A stretch of 7,309 nt of DNA from an uncultured Sulfuricurvum sp. (GTDB lineage: Bacteria > Campylobacterota > Campylobacteria > Campylobacterales > Sulfurimonadaceae): contig NZ_CALDDG010000056.1 of assembly GCF_937936435.1 (NCBI RefSeq), positions 1 through 7,309 on the forward strand, read 5' to 3'. The notes below the pieces were generated by a model that was not told where the DNA came from, did not search any database, and was given only the letters and a program-made list of their open reading frames with translations. Positions 5,552 to 7,309 of the stretch are shown here, piece by piece. The translations under genes and the position numbers were made by a program. Positions within the stretch are counted from its first letter, which is position 1, and each line of letters begins with the position of its first letter.

Positions 5552-7309
5552 ATGATTCAGATCAACAACCTCACCAAAAGCTACGGGACGCGCGTCCTGT
5601 TCGAAAACCTCTCACTTAAACTCAATTCCGGAAACAAAGTCGGATTCGTCGGACGCAACGGGACGGGAAAATCAACCCTTTTCAAGATCATCCTCGATGA
5701 AGAGCCTTATGACAGCGGCGAAATCATCATCCCGAAAAACTACCGTATCGGCACGCTCCGCCAGCATCTCCATTTTACCCATAAAACAGTACGCGAAGAG
5801 TGTGCCTCCGTCCTAGAGGGGGATATGGAGCACGAAGTCTACCGCGTCGAGAAGATCCTTTTCGGTCTGGGGTTTACGCAGGAGGATTTGGAGAAAGACC
5901 CGCTGAGTTTTTCGGGGGGGTATCAAATCCGACTCAACCTCGTCAAACTCCTCGTCACCGAGCCGAATCTCCTCTTGCTCGATGAGCCGACCAACTACCT
6001 CGATATCGTCTCTCTGCGCTGGCTGGCAAGCTTTATCCGTTCATTTGAAGGGGAAGTGATCCTTATCACCCATGATCGCGATTTTATGGACTCGGTGACA
6101 ACCCACACGATGGGATTGCGCCGACGAAGTGTGAGCATCATCAAAGGCGACACCCGCAAGTATTACGCCAACCAGTCGCAGGAAGACGAACTCTACGTCA
6201 AGACGAAAATCAACCACGACAAAAAACGCGCCGAGCTGGAAGATTTCGTCGCCCGCAACAAAGCCCGCGCCTCTACGGCGACACTCGCGCAGTCCAAGCA
6301 AAAAGAGCTGGACAAAATGGGGGTAATGGAGTCGTTGGAGGGGGAACGTGACCTCTCTTTTTCATTCTCCTACAAACCTACCCCCGCCAAAGTGATCATG
6401 CAGGTCAAAGAGCTCTCGTTCGGATATACCCCTGATGAGCTGTTGTTTAAAAATATCTCCTTTGCTCTTGAGGCGAAAAAGTGCCTCGCCATCATCGGTA
6501 AAAACGGCAAAGGAAAATCGACGCTGCTCAACACCCTCGCGGGGGTTTTGACACCTACGGGAGAGATCACCTCCCACCCCTCCACCGCCATCGCCCATTT
6601 CGGACAGACGAACATCGACCGCCTCGATAAAAACCGCACGATCACCGAAGAGATCCAAAGCGCCGACAATACCTTGCAAAACGTCCGTATCCGCGGTATC
6701 TGCGGGACGATGATGTTCAGCGGAGACGATGCCGATAAAAAGATCTCGATCCTCAGCGGTGGAGAACGCAGCCGCGTCATGCTGGGGAAAATCATCGCCA
6801 CCCCCGCCAACCTCCTCTTGCTCGATGAGCCGACCAACCACCTCGACATGCAGTCGATCGATTCGCTCTGCGACGCGCTGAAACGGTTCGAAGGCTCCGT
6901 CGTCATCGTCACCCACTCCGAGATGCTCCTGCGCGAACTTGCCGATCAGCTCGTCATCTTCCGCGAAGGGAATGCAGAGTTCTTCGACGGCGGTTACGAT
7001 GAGTTCTTGGAAAAAATCGGATGGGACGAAGAGATCACCGATGCGCCGAAACCTGTAAAAGTGACTCCGAACGTCAATAAAAAAGAGAACAAACAGCTTC
7101 GAGCCGCATTGATTCAGGAACGTTCCAAACTCCTCAGCCCGCTGAAAAAAGAGGTCGACCACTGCGAAAACACGATTATGAAGCTCGAAGAGAAGCTCAA
7201 AACCTCCCATGAGCTTTTGACAACGTATTCCAATCAGGGAGAAACGTCCAAGCTCCTCGATCTCTCCAAACAGGTAGGTGAGGATGAGAAGATGATCGAA
7301 GAGCTGTTC
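5552..7309 (+). CDS. ABC-F family ATP-binding protein (Uup/EttA-like), 3'-truncated by the window
   Basis: ABC-F proteins have two ATPase domains and no membrane part. They bind the ribosome near the E site and affect translation or resolve stalls. The frame is open for 586 codons from the ATG to the last base with no stop or frameshift; the family size suggests roughly 50-70 residues are missing. Domain 1 has Walker A GRNGTGKST (34-42), Q71, signature FSGGYQIR (120-127), Walker B LLLLDEPTNYLD (140-151) and H174. The interdomain linker (about 205-260, FVARNKARASTATLAQSKQ) is the P-site-tether type segment. Domain 2 has Walker A GKNGKGKST (316-324), signature LSGGERSR (401-408), Walker B DEPTNHLD with D425/E426, and H455. 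From about 508 on, a charged heptad-like coiled coil resembles the Uup C-terminal domain. Both catalytic Glu residues (E145, E426) are present. The Shine-Dalgarno is poor (GAGGAA ends 13 nt before ATG), so coupling to the upstream gene, whose stop is 10 nt away, is likely. Confidence 0.95.
   Translation, partial: MIQINNLTKSYGTRVLFENLSLKLNSGNKVGFVGRNGTGKSTLFKIILDEEPYDSGEIIIPKNYRIGTLRQHLHFTHKTVREECASVLEGDMEHEVYRVEKILFGLGFTQEDLEKDPLSFSGGYQIRLNLVKLLVTEPNLLLLDEPTNYLDIVSLRWLASFIRSFEGEVILITHDRDFMDSVTTHTMGLRRRSVSIIKGDTRKYYANQSQEDELYVKTKINHDKKRAELEDFVARNKARASTATLAQSKQKELDKMGVMESLEGERDLSFSFSYKPTPAKVIMQVKELSFGYTPDELLFKNISFALEAKKCLAIIGKNGKGKSTLLNTLAGVLTPTGEITSHPSTAIAHFGQTNIDRLDKNRTITEEIQSADNTLQNVRIRGICGTMMFSGDDADKKISILSGGERSRVMLGKIIATPANLLLLDEPTNHLDMQSIDSLCDALKRFEGSVVIVTHSEMLLRELADQLVIFREGNAEFFDGGYDEFLEKIGWDEEITDAPKPVKVTPNVNKKENKQLRAALIQERSKLLSPLKKEVDHCENTIMKLEEKLKTSHELLTTYSNQGETSKLLDLSKQVGEDEKMIEELF
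5969..5995 (+). repeat. 27-bp direct repeat, copy 1 (Walker B of ABC domain 1)
   Basis: These 27 bases, encoding LLLLDEPTN, are identical to 6812-6838. The two ATPase domains are ancient duplicates and differ at most other sites, so identity at the DNA level here, including synonymous positions, is notable. The copies are 843 bp apart, which is 281 codons and therefore in frame. Confidence 0.8.
6812..6838 (+). repeat. 27-bp direct repeat, copy 2 (Walker B of ABC domain 2)
   Basis: Identical to 5969-5995. Beyond the repeat the two copies still match closely, differing mainly by third-position or single changes (TAC versus CAC, GAT versus GAC) over the next 11 bases. Confidence 0.8.

Noticed and set aside
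5800..5985. Frameshift in the ABC-F gene, suspected because a 61-codon frame appears within it
   Set aside because: Codon-by-codon reading from 5552 to 7309 is open throughout with all motifs in one frame. The short frame is out-of-phase noise.
6362..7210. 282-codon minus-strand frame opposite the ABC-F gene
   Set aside because: Shadow frame caused by codon bias. The plus strand encodes intact ABC domain 2 through the same region.
1..7309. A novel defence, mobile or secondary-metabolite system
   Set aside because: All substantial genes are core functions or short orphans. There are no transposase, integrase, repeat-array or toxin-antitoxin features, and no block of foreign-looking composition apart from the adapter.

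Overview
The window looks like chromosomal DNA of a Campylobacterota (epsilonproteobacterial) organism, probably of the Sulfurimonas/Sulfuricurvum type. This is inferred from the FlhA sequence, which reads very close to Helicobacter-type FlhA, from the order rpsO / Rrf2-family regulator / flhA / DHH phosphoesterase, and from promoters with good TATAAT -10 boxes but no recognisable -35 boxes. A Kdo-activating enzyme shows it is a lipopolysaccharide-bearing Gram-negative. Genus-level placement is tentative because no database search was possible.

Layout. Positions 1-48 are not biological: they match bases 11-58 of the Illumina P5/TruSeq universal adapter, so this is the untrimmed end of a contig. 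Genuine sequence starts at 49, inside kdsB, whose N-terminal ~40% is missing (50-484, +). An AT-rich 225-bp gap (485-709) holds a weak terminator candidate, two TATAAT boxes and a 14-bp palindrome. It leads to a 113-residue protein of unknown function (710-1051, +). Convergent to that, 7 bp away, is a small predicted membrane protein of unknown function (1059-1370, -), which lies downstream of rpsO (1422-1697, -) with a strong GC-rich hairpin between them. A divergent promoter region (about 1698-1851) separates rpsO from a rightward gene string: an Rrf2-family regulator with three cysteines (1852-2256), flhA (2260-4455), a DHH/DHHA1 phosphoesterase (4465-5541) and an ABC-F ATPase (5552 to the window end, incomplete).

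How the genes work together. The four rightward genes are separated by only 3, 9 and 10 nt and probably form one operon. It joins a likely Fe-S-sensing transcription factor, the export-gate protein of the flagellar type III secretion apparatus, a small-nucleotide/oligonucleotide phosphoesterase and a ribosome-associated ATPase. Whether the regulator controls flhA or is only a positional neighbour cannot be told from the sequence. rpsO and kdsB are housekeeping genes.

I found no mobile element, CRISPR array, tRNA, rRNA, toxin-antitoxin pair or defence system. Nearly the whole window is ordinary core genome. The observations most worth a second look are the adapter contamination and its effect on kdsB, the tight Rrf2-flhA junction with a TTG start, the rpsO leader and trailer structures, and the structured gap upstream of the 113-residue protein.
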